Of a stretch of DNA of 64,000 nucleotides, positions 54,305 to 63,592 are shown piece by piece (within the stretch, counting starts at the first letter, position 1; every line of letters starts with the position of its first letter). This DNA is from Thermosulfuriphilus ammonigenes (lineage in GTDB: Bacteria > Desulfobacterota > Thermodesulfobacteria > Thermodesulfobacteriales > ST65): assembly GCF_011207455.1 (NCBI RefSeq), contig NZ_CP048877.1:1170576-1234575 (forward strand), written 5' to 3'. The translations under genes were made by a program, and so were the position numbers. The notes beneath the pieces were generated by a model. That model searched no databases. It saw only the letters and a list, made by a program, of their open reading frames with translations, and had not been told where the DNA came from.

Positions 54305-55366
54305 ATGAGCAAGACCCTATATGTAGGATCTACCAGCCGCTACGCCGGAAAGACCTTAGTCACCCTGGCCCTTGGGCACCTGCTAAGTCAAAAAAACATA
54401 GCCTATTCTTACTTTAAGCCTGTGGGAGTCTCTCCCCAGATTCTCAACGGTCGGCTTATTGACGAAGAGGCCCTCTTTATCGCCCAGGCCCTGGGCCAGG
54501 AGGCCCCGGTGGAGGAGCTGTGCCCGGTTATCCTGACTCAAGACCTGATCATCAGAGCCCTACGAGGAACTGAGCAGAATCTGCTTCAAAAAGTGGTCTC
54601 TGGCCACCGCCATCGCCTCCAGAGCGGCCACCCCGTTCTGGCCTCTGGATCTGGCGGCCTTTACAGTGGCAAATTTATGGGCCTCTCTGGGCTAGAGGTG
54701 ATCCGAGCCCTCGGGGCCCGGGTTATTCTCGTGGCCCGATATCAGGGAGAAGACACCCTTGATGAGATTCTAAGGATTCGGGAAGACCTAAAAGACGACC
54801 TGCTGGGGGTGGTTTTTAATGGCCTAAATGCCGCCGAACAAGAGGGGTTCCGGGAGCTGGTGGTTCCCTACTGTCTTTCTCAGGGGTTTAAGATCCTGGG
54901 GATCATCCCCCATGACGATCTCCTGGCGGCAGTCTCCGTAGCCGACTTGCGCGACCTTCTGGGGGCCAAACTCATCTGTTGTCCGGAGGAGGAAGGACAG
55001 CTCATAGAGCACTTTCTCATTGGGGGGATGCAGGTGGACAAGGCCATTTCCTATTTTCGGCAGACCCCCAATTTTGGGGTCATTGTGGGAGGAGACCGGT
55101 CAGACATTCTCCTGGCCGCCATTGAAACCGGAGCCCGTGGACTTATCCTCACCGGAGGCCTCTATCCCCACCAGATTATCATCTCCCAGGCCGAAGAACA
55201 TCGGGTCCCCATTCTCGTTGTCCCGGACGACACCTATACCGCTGCCCGAAGAATAGATCATCTCCAGCAGCGTATTCGCCTGCGACATCCCCAAAAGATA
55301 GAAAAGGTCTTTGAGCTGGGGGAGAGGTATCTGGATACGGCCCCAATAGAAGACTATCTGAGATAG
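54305..55366 (+). CDS. Phosphotransacetylase-family N-terminal (P-loop + DRTGG) protein
   Basis: 353 residues with two domains. The BioD/CobB-like P-loop domain has GSTSRYAGKT at residues 8-17. The DRTGG domain (about 210-325) has GGDRSDILLAAIETGARGLILTGG. These are the regulatory domains found at the front of long phosphotransacetylases, but the catalytic PTA_PTB domain is missing. It follows the ADP-forming synthetase by 2 bases (AGGGGGGT ribosome site) and may regulate acetyl-CoA/acetate flux. No enzymatic activity can be claimed. Confidence 0.85.
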   Translation: MSKTLYVGSTSRYAGKTLVTLALGHLLSQKNIAYSYFKPVGVSPQILNGRLIDEEALFIAQALGQEAPVEELCPVILTQDLIIRALRGTEQNLLQKVVSGHRHRLQSGHPVLASGSGGLYSGKFMGLSGLEVIRALGARVILVARYQGEDTLDEILRIREDLKDDLLGVVFNGLNAAEQEGFRELVVPYCLSQGFKILGIIPHDDLLAAVSVADLRDLLGAKLICCPEEEGQLIEHFLIGGMQVDKAISYFRQTPNFGVIVGGDRSDILLAAIETGARGLILTGGLYPHQIIISQAEEHRVPILVVPDDTYTAARRIDHLQQRIRLRHPQKIEKVFELGERYLDTAPIEDYLR

Positions 55367-56550
55367 CGCTTCATGAACTCCCGGATCCGGGCATAGGCCT
55401 TCTCCAGAACCTCCTCCGGCGGCAAAAAGACTACCCGAAAATGGGCTGTGCCCGGACGCTGACCAAAACCGCTTCCGTGAACTACAACCACCCCTGTCTC
55501 CCGGATAAGATCACAGACGAAGTCCCGGTCAGAGATATCCAAATTGATCCGGGGAAAGGCATAGAACGCCCCTTCAGGAGGAACACAGGAAATACCAGGA
55601 ATATCATTTAGCATCTCCACCGTAAGGTCTCGACGCCGCTCCAGTCGAGAGACAACCTCAGCGATGTGATCCTGCTCGCCCTGAAGGGCCGGAGGAATGG
55701 CATACTGCTTGGGATGGCTAGCAGAGAGCCGGGCCCGAGCCAACTTATGGATAGCCTCGATATAATCCCGAATAAGATCCCATTCTCCGCTGACCATTCC
55801 CCAGCCGATCCGGAAGCCTGGCGCCAAATAGCACTTAGAAAGACCATTAAAGGTGACTACCGGAAGCTCTCTGGCTAAAGAAGCAATAGAAACATGCTCT
55901 CGACCGTCAAAGACTAATTTGTCGTAGATCTCATCGCTCATGATGACCAAATTATGTTCGCGGGCGATCTCTACAATCTGCTCCAGGGTTTCCCGGGGAT
56001 AGAGAGCTCCGGTAGGATTATTAGGATTGATGATCACAATAGCCCGGGTCTTTTCGTCTATCTTACGAACGATATCATCTATATCTGGCTGCCAGGCCTT
56101 CTCTTCGTCCAGATAGTAAGGCCGGGCTTCAGCCCCCAGTTTGGCCACGATAGCCGTATACAAAGGGTAACCAGGGAAAGGCAGGAGAACATTCTCTCCC
56201 TCGTTTACCAGAGCCGTGAGGGCAAAGTCTATGGCCTCACTGGCCCCAGAAGTAATAAAGATGTCTGCCGGCTCAAATCCTTTGGCCCGAGCCTCTTGGC
56301 GGATGGCCTCTATGGCCTCGTCCACCCCCTCGGAAGCCGAATACCCCGTGCGCCGCTCAAGCATGGCCTGATAGGTGGCCTCGATGAGATGGCGCGGGGT
56401 GTCGAAATCATACTGGATTGGATCGCCAATATTTAGAAAAAGCAACTCTTTGCCCGCCTTGGCTGCCTCCTGGGCCACCAAGACGATGTCTCTGACAGCA
56501 TACTCGATATTCTCTGTCCGCCGGGCCGGCTTAATGGGAGAAAGATCCAT
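55354..56550 (-). CDS. Class I/II aminotransferase, AlaA-like
   Basis: A PLP enzyme of 398 residues resembling glutamate-pyruvate transaminase AlaA. Visible are LNIGDPIQYDFDTP near residue 38, NPNNPTGALY near 172, PLP Lys in NGLSKCYLAPGFRIGW near 235, and a C-terminal HFRVVFLPP. I chose the ATG at 56550, which has GAGGTGG at suitable spacing and aligns with the family start. In-frame ATGs at 56586 and 56592 also have a GAGG nearby, so a 12-14-residue extension is possible. Its end overlaps the phosphotransacetylase-like gene by 13 bases in convergent orientation. Confidence 0.92.
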   Translation of the reverse strand: MDLSPIKPARRTENIEYAVRDIVLVAQEAAKAGKELLFLNIGDPIQYDFDTPRHLIEATYQAMLERRTGYSASEGVDEAIEAIRQEARAKGFEPADIFITSGASEAIDFALTALVNEGENVLLPFPGYPLYTAIVAKLGAEARPYYLDEEKAWQPDIDDIVRKIDEKTRAIVIINPNNPTGALYPRETLEQIVEIAREHNLVIMSDEIYDKLVFDGREHVSIASLARELPVVTFNGLSKCYLAPGFRIGWGMVSGEWDLIRDYIEAIHKLARARLSASHPKQYAIPPALQGEQDHIAEVVSRLERRRDLTVEMLNDIPGISCVPPEGAFYAFPRINLDISDRDFVCDLIRETGVVVVHGSGFGQRPGTAHFRVVFLPPEEVLEKAYARIREFMKRYLR

Positions 56551-56676
56551 TTTACCACCTCGGACTGCGGCCTGGGCCAAACGCATATCCATCACCTCTC
56601 TAAGATAAGAACGGCCAAAAACTTCCGTTTCAAAAGTTCCATAATGCTACCGGGGCGAAGTTGTGTCAATAGGGGG

Positions 56677-58188
56677 CTACTTCTTATCCCCCAGACGATG
56701 ATGATCGCGCCCGGAAAAATAATTTATCCAGGAAGAGGTGCCATTCAGGGCCCAATCCCGGGGAGGAACCATACCCCGGGCCAGAGATTCCTCCTCTCCC
56801 TGGGCCTTAAGGCGCTCATAGGCCTGCACATAAAGACAGCGTCGCTTACCAGGGAAGACCTCGCACCAGCCATCATAGCTTCCGCCGCAGGGTCCGTTGA
56901 GAAGATATTTGGCGCACTTACTCTGAGGGCAAAGAAAGGCCAGCTCCCCCAAAGTGCAATCGCCACAGGAGCGGCAATCAAAAAGGATCTTCTTGACGAA
57001 ATACTCCAGAGAGTCAAGCATCCCGGCCAGAGGAGAATCGGCCAGAGAGAGAAAAAGACGCCGGGTAAAAGAAAAAAGGGGGCCATCTGGCAAAAAAAAG
57101 TTGTCATGAATCAGGCGGTTGATGACATAGTGCCAGGGGCTTGAGGAGGCTGGAGCCCGGGGGGTCAGGTCGTCGGTGTTAAGGCCTGTTCGGGGATCTT
57201 TCTGAAAGAGGTAAAAGGTTCCTTCGGGGGCGAAGGTGAATTCAGGAACAAACTCCAGCCAGTTATCTGTCAGTTCCAGGGCCTTTTCCACAATGAACTC
57301 TACCTGCTCATAGGTGAGGTTGGGGCCACAGATGTGAGCCCCGGCATAGCCCAGGCCTTTAAGGAGGGCCACCTGCTTGGCGGCCCGAAGCAGACGGGCC
57401 GAAAGCCCTCCGTCAGGAGCCTCACTTTCGGCCTCGATCTTGGCCAGAAGCTCATCGGTTACCCGGCAGCCGGGGATACGTCCGCGGTGCATTATCCTGG
57501 CCAGCGGAAGATCCAGAACAAAGACGCCGCCTATAACTGGAATCTCCAGATTCCTTAAACGCAGATAGCGAAGAAGCTCATCAAACTTACGGGCATCAAA
57601 GCCTATCTGGGTAATGACAAAATCGGCTCCCGCAGAGATTTTCCGCTCCAGCTTGAAATATTGAGTCATTACCTCGGCTTCAAGACGCTTAAAGGGCGAA
57701 ACCACACATCCCTTAAAGAAGGAGGTCGGGGGGAGCCTTTGCCCATTGCGGATAACGTAGCCCTGGTTGAGCCTGGAAATAAGGGCCAGGGTCTGCACGG
57801 AATCAAGATCAAAGACCGGCTTGGCCTGCCCACCAAACCCCACCCTGGGGAAATCTCCGGTCATCACCAAAATGGTGTGGAATCCCTCTCTGTCCCAGGC
57901 AAAGAGGTGGCTTTCCATCTGGTTGCGATTGCGATCCTTGCAGGAAAAATGAATGATGGTCTCAAGCCCCAGGGCCTTTATTTCCCGACCTAAAACCTCC
58001 GGGGCCAGAGCCGGATGACCGCCGGCGTTCTCGGTGATTGAGAGGGCATGAAGCCTGCCCCCCCGGGCTGCCGCCTCGGCAAAGGCCACCAGCTGATCAT
58101 AGGCCTTGCCACGGGAACCACGGCCAGGGACCAACTCGAAGGTAAAGATGAACTCCTTCCGGGCCAGGGCCTCCCTAACCTTCTCCAC
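56677..58188 (-). CDS. metF: MetF-MetV fusion: methylenetetrahydrofolate reductase with Cys-rich C-terminal domain
   Basis: 503 residues. The N-terminal part (about 1-310) is a MetF-type TIM barrel (FTFELVPGRGS, SITENAGGHPAL, ILVMTGDFPR) that reduces methylene- to methyl-tetrahydrofolate. The C-terminal part (about 390-470) is the Cys-rich domain of MetV proteins, with CRSCGDCTLGELAFLCP, SKCAK, NGPCGGS and GWCE, which can bind an Fe-S cluster or zinc. In acetogens and sulfate reducers MetF and MetV are usually separate subunits of the Wood-Ljungdahl enzyme. The GTG start (GGGGAG upstream) overlaps the ntrX end by 14 bases. Confidence 0.92.
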   Translation of the reverse strand: MEKVREALARKEFIFTFELVPGRGSRGKAYDQLVAFAEAAARGGRLHALSITENAGGHPALAPEVLGREIKALGLETIIHFSCKDRNRNQMESHLFAWDREGFHTILVMTGDFPRVGFGGQAKPVFDLDSVQTLALISRLNQGYVIRNGQRLPPTSFFKGCVVSPFKRLEAEVMTQYFKLERKISAGADFVITQIGFDARKFDELLRYLRLRNLEIPVIGGVFVLDLPLARIMHRGRIPGCRVTDELLAKIEAESEAPDGGLSARLLRAAKQVALLKGLGYAGAHICGPNLTYEQVEFIVEKALELTDNWLEFVPEFTFAPEGTFYLFQKDPRTGLNTDDLTPRAPASSSPWHYVINRLIHDNFFLPDGPLFSFTRRLFLSLADSPLAGMLDSLEYFVKKILFDCRSCGDCTLGELAFLCPQSKCAKYLLNGPCGGSYDGWCEVFPGKRRCLYVQAYERLKAQGEEESLARGMVPPRDWALNGTSSWINYFSGRDHHRLGDKK

Positions 58189-59542
58189 TTTTTACTCCCC
58201 AAATTCCCAGAGATCGCATCTTCCGATAAAGATGGCTGCGTTCAAGCCCGATGGCCTCGGCAGTCTGAGAAATATTTCCTCCGTGACTCTTAAGCTTCCG
58301 AAGAATGAACTCCTTTTCAAACAGGGCCCGGGCCTGGCGGAGATCATCACAGGCAAACCAGGGCTCTGATGACTGCTGGGTCGGTTGCAGGATATAATCG
58401 GGAAGGGCAGAGAGATCTATTTCTGGACCCGAAGACATGATCACCAACCGCTCCACCAGATTGCGAAGCTCCCGAACATTGCCTGGCCAATGATAACGTT
58501 TAAGGGCCTCAATGACCGCCGGCGAAACCTTTTTGTGTCCTAAACCGGTACTCTGGGCAATCTCTTTGAGAAAATCCTCTATGAGGAGAGGGATGTCTTC
58601 CACCCGCTCCCTTAAGGGGGGCACCTCAATAGGAACCACATTGAGACGGTAGTAAAGATCCTCTCGGAAGTTGCCCCGCTCTATCTCCTTGCGCAAATCC
58701 TTATTGGTGGCCGCAATGATCCGGACATCTACCTTGATGGTCCGGGTACCACCGACCCTCTCAAAGCGCTGCTCCTGAAGGATACGCAGAATCTTGGCCT
58801 GGGTCTTAAGACTCATATCGCCTATTTCATCAAGGAAGAGGGTGCCACCGTTGGCCAGATCAAACTTTCCCTTTTTAGAAGTCACGGCCCCGGTAAAGGC
58901 CCCCTTCTCATAGCCAAAAAGCTCGGCCTCAATAAGCTCCTCCGGGATGGCAGCGCAGTTTATCTCCACCAGGGGGCGATGGCGTCGTCGGCTGGCCGCG
59001 TGAATCATCTGGGCCACAACCTCCTTCCCTGAGCCGGACTCTCCCAAGATAAGAACCGTAGAATCTGTGGCCGCCACCCGGGCAATCTGCTCCCTTAAAC
59101 GAACCACAGCGGCACTGGCTCCGGTAATCTGTCGGGGCCGGACCTTGCCCTTTAGAAGGACGTTTTCCGTCTCCAGGGCCCGAAACTTCAGGGCATTTTG
59201 CACCGAAAGGATGACTCGATCATAGGAAAGGGGCTTTTCGATAAAGTCATGGGCCCCCAGCTTGGTCGCCCGAACGGCAGTCTCCACCGTGCCGTGGCCA
59301 GAGATGATGATCACCGGCAGATCAGGATAAAGGCCCTTTAGCTCCTTGAGGACATCAAGGCCATCTAAGTCCGGAAGCCAAACATCAAGGAGAACAAGAT
59401 CCGGCGTCACCTCCGGGATCCGATCTAAGGCCTGCCGACCAGAGGTGGCCCCGAAAACCTCAAAGCCCTCGTCTTCAAGGATTCCGGAGAGGGCTTCGAT
59501 AATGCTCTCCTCATCATCTACTATCAGGATCTTCTCCGCCAT
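58175..59542 (-). CDS. ntrX: Sigma-54-dependent response regulator NtrX
   Basis: 455 residues: receiver domain (Asp53 in [11 protein letters not shown]), AAA+ domain with Walker A GESGSGKE near 168, the sigma-54 contact loop [10 protein letters not shown] near 217 and Walker [12 protein letters not shown] Fis-type helix-turn-helix at the end contains [22 protein letters not shown] in pieces. It is co-directional with ntrY, which lies 88 bases upstream. NtrYX pairs control nitrogen, redox or envelope functions in different bacteria; the target here is unknown. Confidence 0.94.
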   Translation of the reverse strand: MAEKILIVDDEESIIEALSGILEDEGFEVFGATSGRQALDRIPEVTPDLVLLDVWLPDLDGLDVLKELKGLYPDLPVIIISGHGTVETAVRATKLGAHDFIEKPLSYDRVILSVQNALKFRALETENVLLKGKVRPRQITGASAAVVRLREQIARVAATDSTVLILGESGSGKEVVAQMIHAASRRRHRPLVEINCAAIPEELIEAELFGYEKGAFTGAVTSKKGKFDLANGGTLFLDEIGDMSLKTQAKILRILQEQRFERVGGTRTIKVDVRIIAATNKDLRKEIERGNFREDLYYRLNVVPIEVPPLRERVEDIPLLIEDFLKEIAQSTGLGHKKVSPAVIEALKRYHWPGNVRELRNLVERLVIMSSGPEIDLSALPDYILQPTQQSSEPWFACDDLRQARALFEKEFILRKLKSHGGNISQTAEAIGLERSHLYRKMRSLGIWGVKSGEG

Positions 59543-59630
59543 AACCCCTTGGCCAGGCCTTCCCTGTAGCTAAAGTTGGTTTCATAGATTAGGTAAAACT
59601 ACCAAACCCCTTCTCCCTTGACCAGGCAGA

Positions 59631-61850
59631 CTACTCCCCTCTCAAGGGAAGCTCTATAACAAAACGGGCCCCGCGGGGAAGGTTATCCTCCACCCAGACC
59701 TTTCCATTGTGTTCCGTAACAATAGAGTTGACAATGGCCAACCCTAAGCCGGTGCCTCCCTTCTTACGAGAAAAATAGGGTTCAAAGAGCCGGGCCTTGT
59801 CTTCCGGAGAGACACCGGGGCCAGTATCGGCCACCACCAAACGAACCCAATCTGACTCGGTGACAATCTCCACCTGAATCTCGCCTCCTTGAGGCATGGA
59901 GGCCACAGCATTATCAAGAAGGTTTATCAGGGCCCGTTTGATCTGATCTCGATCAAAGAGAAAGACCGGGGGGCGGGAAGGGGCCTTCAGATTAAAGGAA
60001 AATTCTCGATGGGCCTCGCTATACAGGGAGAGAACCTCCTCAACCACCTGAACCAGATCATGCAGAGCCGGTCGGGAGGCTGGCATTCGAGCAAATGAAG
60101 AGAACTCATTTACCAGACGACGCAATTCTTCAACCTGTTTTTCAATGGTCTTGGTACACCGATCAAGGACTTCCCCCTCCTCGGGACCAAGCTTTTGAAG
60201 ATAGCGTCGCCTAAGCCGCTGGGCAGAAAGCTGAATAGGGGTAAGGGGGTTCTTAACCTCATGGGCTATCCGTCGGGCCACCTCCCGCCAGGCAGCTATC
60301 CGCTGGATCTTCTCTTTTTCAGTAAGATCATCAAAGACCAGGACCGCCCCGACCTCCTGACCGCTTTCATCCTTCAGGATGGTCAAGGTGGCCAGGATAT
60401 ATATCTCCCGCCCGCGAAGAAGGAGACGGAAAGTCTGCTGGGCCGAACCCCGGGGACTCTGACGGGCCTTCTCCAAAAAGGCCTCGGCCTGCTCTCTCAA
60501 TTCATCAGGGAGGACATCCCGCCAGGGCCTGCCGACCAGCTCCCCCCCAGATACCTCCAGAAACTCCTCGGCAAAGCGATTGACCGTGGTCACCCGGCCT
60601 TGAGCATCTATCGAGATAACCCCGGCCGCCACGTTGCGAAGAATGGTTTCGATATAAGAATGACGCCGGGCCAGCTCCTGATGGCTCTTCTGAAGGGCTC
60701 GGGTGGCCTCTTCAGCCAGGAGTTTACTCTCTTTGAGGTCCCGGGTCATACTGTTGAAGGCAGCCACCAGCGAGGCCAACTCGTCCTGGGCCGAAACCTC
60801 TAGGGTAAAGTCCAGATCTCCTCCAGCCACCCGGTGGGTGGCTTCGGCCAAGGCCTGAACAGGTTCTGTAATTCCCCGGGCAAAGCGAAAACCGAACCAT
60901 ACGGCCACCAGAACAATCAGGAGGGTCACCAGGGCCAGGGTGATTATCAGACTGGCCTTAATAGGCTGTTTAAGAAATTTGAGCTGTCGGTAAGTCTCGT
61001 AGCCCCGGTTAATGTCCTCCATGAGCTGGCCCAGGTTGGGGTCAAGAAGGAGACCGGCCACCAGAACCGCCTCCGGACGCCCTTCCCGATAGACGGGCAC
61101 GGCCACCCGGATAAGAAGCCCCTGGCGAATCCGGCTGGTCTCGGTCACGGTCTCCCCCTTTAAGGCCTTGGCCAAAAGAGAAGGGGGGAATGGCCCGGGA
61201 GGATCCATCTCCAGCTCTTGGACCCGACTGGTCGCCAAAGGCTGAAGAGAGGGGGTAAAAAGCTCTAAGGTGTCAAAGCGATACTCCAGACGTTTGTGTC
61301 TCACATACTCTTCAAGGAGACTGGCATCAGAAAAATCATATTGAGCCAGCCCGATGGCCAGACCTCGAGCATAGTCAGCCAGTCTTTCCTGGGTTTCCGC
61401 ATAAAAGGCCTTACCCAGGGAAAGGGCCTCCTGAAGAGAACGATCCAGGCGGGAAGAAAACCAGTAGTCTAAGCTGGTGGAGACAAACTGAAGAGAGACA
61501 AAAAAGAGCAGGATAGTGGGGATAAGGGAGAGAAAGACAAAGGCCACCACCATTTTGGTTTTTAGCTTGGCTCCAAGAATGTTGCGCTTATTCTCAAAGA
61601 TGAGCTTGACCACATTGCGGACCACAAGGAATATGACCAGAAGAAGCAGGAGAACATTGATGTTTATAAGGGCAAAGATGAAGACATTTCCCCCGAGGGG
61701 AAGCTCCACCTCCATAGAAAGCAGGCGGGATTCCACCAGGGTAAGGATTCCTACCAGAACCAGGGCCACCAGAATAATGATCTTCTCGCGCCTTCTTCTC
61801 TTCGCCTCAGCCTGCTCTCGAGAGATAATCTCGTCTTTAGTGGCGGCCAT
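59631..61850 (-). CDS. ntrY: Membrane sensor histidine kinase NtrY
   Basis: 739 residues. Several N-terminal membrane segments lie near 24-45, 50-80 and 103-125, and another near 300-322. Then come HAMP (about 320-375), PAS (about 405-500, RNVAAGVISIDAQGRVTTVNRFAEEFL in part), HisKA with His in RIAHEVKNPLTPIQ near 537, and HATPase (DTGPGVSPEDKARLFEPYF, GGTGLGLAIV). The periplasmic part between segments could sense envelope signals. It starts 2 bases after the DUF4390 gene, which suggests that protein takes part in the same signalling. Confidence 0.94.
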   Translation of the reverse strand: MAATKDEIISREQAEAKRRRREKIIILVALVLVGILTLVESRLLSMEVELPLGGNVFIFALININVLLLLLVIFLVVRNVVKLIFENKRNILGAKLKTKMVVAFVFLSLIPTILLFFVSLQFVSTSLDYWFSSRLDRSLQEALSLGKAFYAETQERLADYARGLAIGLAQYDFSDASLLEEYVRHKRLEYRFDTLELFTPSLQPLATSRVQELEMDPPGPFPPSLLAKALKGETVTETSRIRQGLLIRVAVPVYREGRPEAVLVAGLLLDPNLGQLMEDINRGYETYRQLKFLKQPIKASLIITLALVTLLIVLVAVWFGFRFARGITEPVQALAEATHRVAGGDLDFTLEVSAQDELASLVAAFNSMTRDLKESKLLAEEATRALQKSHQELARRHSYIETILRNVAAGVISIDAQGRVTTVNRFAEEFLEVSGGELVGRPWRDVLPDELREQAEAFLEKARQSPRGSAQQTFRLLLRGREIYILATLTILKDESGQEVGAVLVFDDLTEKEKIQRIAAWREVARRIAHEVKNPLTPIQLSAQRLRRRYLQKLGPEEGEVLDRCTKTIEKQVEELRRLVNEFSSFARMPASRPALHDLVQVVEEVLSLYSEAHREFSFNLKAPSRPPVFLFDRDQIKRALINLLDNAVASMPQGGEIQVEIVTESDWVRLVVADTGPGVSPEDKARLFEPYFSRKKGGTGLGLAIVNSIVTEHNGKVWVEDNLPRGARFVIELPLRGE

Positions 61851-61852
61851 TC

Positions 61853-62431
61853 TTAAAGCCTAAACTTGATACTCACCCAATCGGTGGCCTGACTTTCCTT
61901 GCGAAAAAAAAGAACCCCTACCAGTCTGGAGGGAAGCGAAGGTGTGGCCATTTTCTCCAAGAAGCCCCTCACCCTTAAACGATAGCGCTTTCCGGAGCGA
62001 AGCTGCTGGACGGGAATAAGAGGCAGGTCGTTGATCTCCGTGGCCATCTTGATGGCCTCCTTAAGCTCCTGGGTCTGGTCAATGGGATGGGTGGTCCCCG
62101 GATAATGAATGAGATAGACGTTTTTCAGGTGATCAAAATAAATAATCCTGGTGACCTCCTGAATGAGAAGCTTACGATCAGGACGCAGACGGCGAAGCTC
62201 AAAAAGCTCCACCTGGAAGCGAAAACGCACCGGAATACCGTGTCTTAAGGCCTCTTCTACCTTTTGATAGGGAATATCATTAAGAGAAAAGTAGGCCAGG
62301 ACATAGTTCCTAGAATTGGCTACCGTAAGATCGGAAATTATTAAGGCATTAACAGGTGTAGCCAGCAGGAAAAGCAGAAGTGAAAAAAAGAGCCACCTAT
62401 AGCCTCTTTTTAGAGGAAAACCCGACTTCAC
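61853..62431 (-). CDS. DUF4390 domain exported protein
   Basis: 192 residues with a signal peptide or N-terminal membrane anchor (about residues 12-28, ending PVNA). The rest is beta-rich (ISDLTVANSRNYVLAYFSL, IPVRFRFQVELFEL). DUF4390 proteins commonly sit directly upstream of ntrY-like kinases, as here. They are of unknown function and may be the sensor partner. The gene follows lpxC by an 87-base gap. Confidence 0.85.
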   Translation of the reverse strand: MKSGFPLKRGYRWLFFSLLLFLLATPVNALIISDLTVANSRNYVLAYFSLNDIPYQKVEEALRHGIPVRFRFQVELFELRRLRPDRKLLIQEVTRIIYFDHLKNVYLIHYPGTTHPIDQTQELKEAIKMATEINDLPLIPVQQLRSGKRYRLRVRGFLEKMATPSLPSRLVGVLFFRKESQATDWVSIKFRL

Positions 62432-62518
62432 GGTTACGCCCCCACGGCCAGATAACCTCCTGACCGCTAAAAAAAGCGGTTAATCAACCGGGCATTCTAC
62501 TTGGGGGGCGAACCTTAT

Positions 62519-63430
62519 TCAAGCCTGGGCTGCAGCCAGAGAGGAAACTCGAGAACAGGAGAAGGACTCTCCAAGCTCAGGAACAAGGCGCCAGGCCGAC
62601 TCCTGAGCCCTTAAGGCCCTGATCGCCTTGAGATGAAGACCATGGCCCGTCTTCTCGGCCACCACCCGACCCATCAGAGGGAAACCAAGAAGGTAAAGGT
62701 CTCCCAGTAGATCCAGGGCCTTGTGGCGAACAAATTCGTCATCAAAGCGCAAGCCTCCCTGATTAAGGACACCCTCTCGGGTGAGGACTATGGCGTTGTC
62801 CAGAGACCCTCCCCGAGCATAGCCATTGCGGCGGAGATATTCGATCTCATGGAGGAAGCCAAAAGTCCGGGCCGGGGCGAGCTCTTCTATAAAGCGTTGC
62901 CGGGAAAGCCGGCGCACATAAGACTGCTGGCCAATGGCCTGGTGGGGAAAATCTATAAGAACCTCAAGCTCTAAATCTGAGGCCGGCAGAAAGGCCACCT
63001 TCTTACCATCTTCCTCCAAGCTAAAAGGACGGCTGACCTTGATGAAGCGACGCCGAAAGCGCTGTCGTCTTAGACCGGCCTGGCGGATCAGATGAACAAA
63101 GGCCTTGGCACTACCGTCCATGGCCGGAACCTCCGGCCCATCGATCTCCACGATAACATTATCCACCCCCATACCGGCCAGGGCGGCCATGAGATGCTCA
63201 ATGGTGGCCACCGTAGCCTCTCCCACACCAATGACCGTGCTAAGCTCGGTGTGGACAACGTAATCCACTCTGGCCGGAATCACCCTGGGGGGATCAACAT
63301 CTACCCGAACAAAGACCACGCCCTGATTCGGCTCTGCCGGACGCAACCTTAGACGGACAAGCTCTCCGGTATGAAGACCAACCCCCGCAGCCGAAACCTC
63401 TCTTTTTAGAGTGTGTTGAAAATGCCACAT
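62519..63430 (-). CDS. lpxC: UDP-3-O-acyl-N-acetylglucosamine deacetylase
   Basis: The committed step of lipid A synthesis, a zinc deacetylase. 303 residues in two repeated sub-domains. Zinc ligands are in TIEHLMAAL (His near residue 78) and in RHKALDLLGDL (His and Asp near 235-239), with the catalytic His in GHGLHLKAI near 262. It shows an LPS-bearing outer membrane. Its C-terminus (about residues 280-303) is longer than the minimal form. Confidence 0.96.
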   Translation of the reverse strand: MWHFQHTLKREVSAAGVGLHTGELVRLRLRPAEPNQGVVFVRVDVDPPRVIPARVDYVVHTELSTVIGVGEATVATIEHLMAALAGMGVDNVIVEIDGPEVPAMDGSAKAFVHLIRQAGLRRQRFRRRFIKVSRPFSLEEDGKKVAFLPASDLELEVLIDFPHQAIGQQSYVRRLSRQRFIEELAPARTFGFLHEIEYLRRNGYARGGSLDNAIVLTREGVLNQGGLRFDDEFVRHKALDLLGDLYLLGFPLMGRVVAEKTGHGLHLKAIRALRAQESAWRLVPELGESFSCSRVSSLAAAQA

Positions 63431-63551
63431 AAAGCGCCTCCGGCAAAATCTCTCCCTTAAAAAAGCAGATATTATGCCAAGACATCCAGGAGGCGTAAGT
63501 TGTTAATTTAACGACATTTATTAGGCAGGCCGGACCAGAGGTCGCAGAGAG

Positions 63552-63592
63552 GGTGTGTCTTTTTGCCACGGGCGTGGTAAAAAAGACACACC
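63552..63592. terminator. Long hairpin between era and lpxC
   Basis: Arms 63552-63569 and 63574-63592 pair over about 18 bp with one bulge and one G-U, loop GGGC. A T-run/A-run forms part of the stem. It touches the era stop and lies upstream of lpxC on the same strand, so it probably ends the era transcript or insulates lpxC. Confidence 0.6.
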
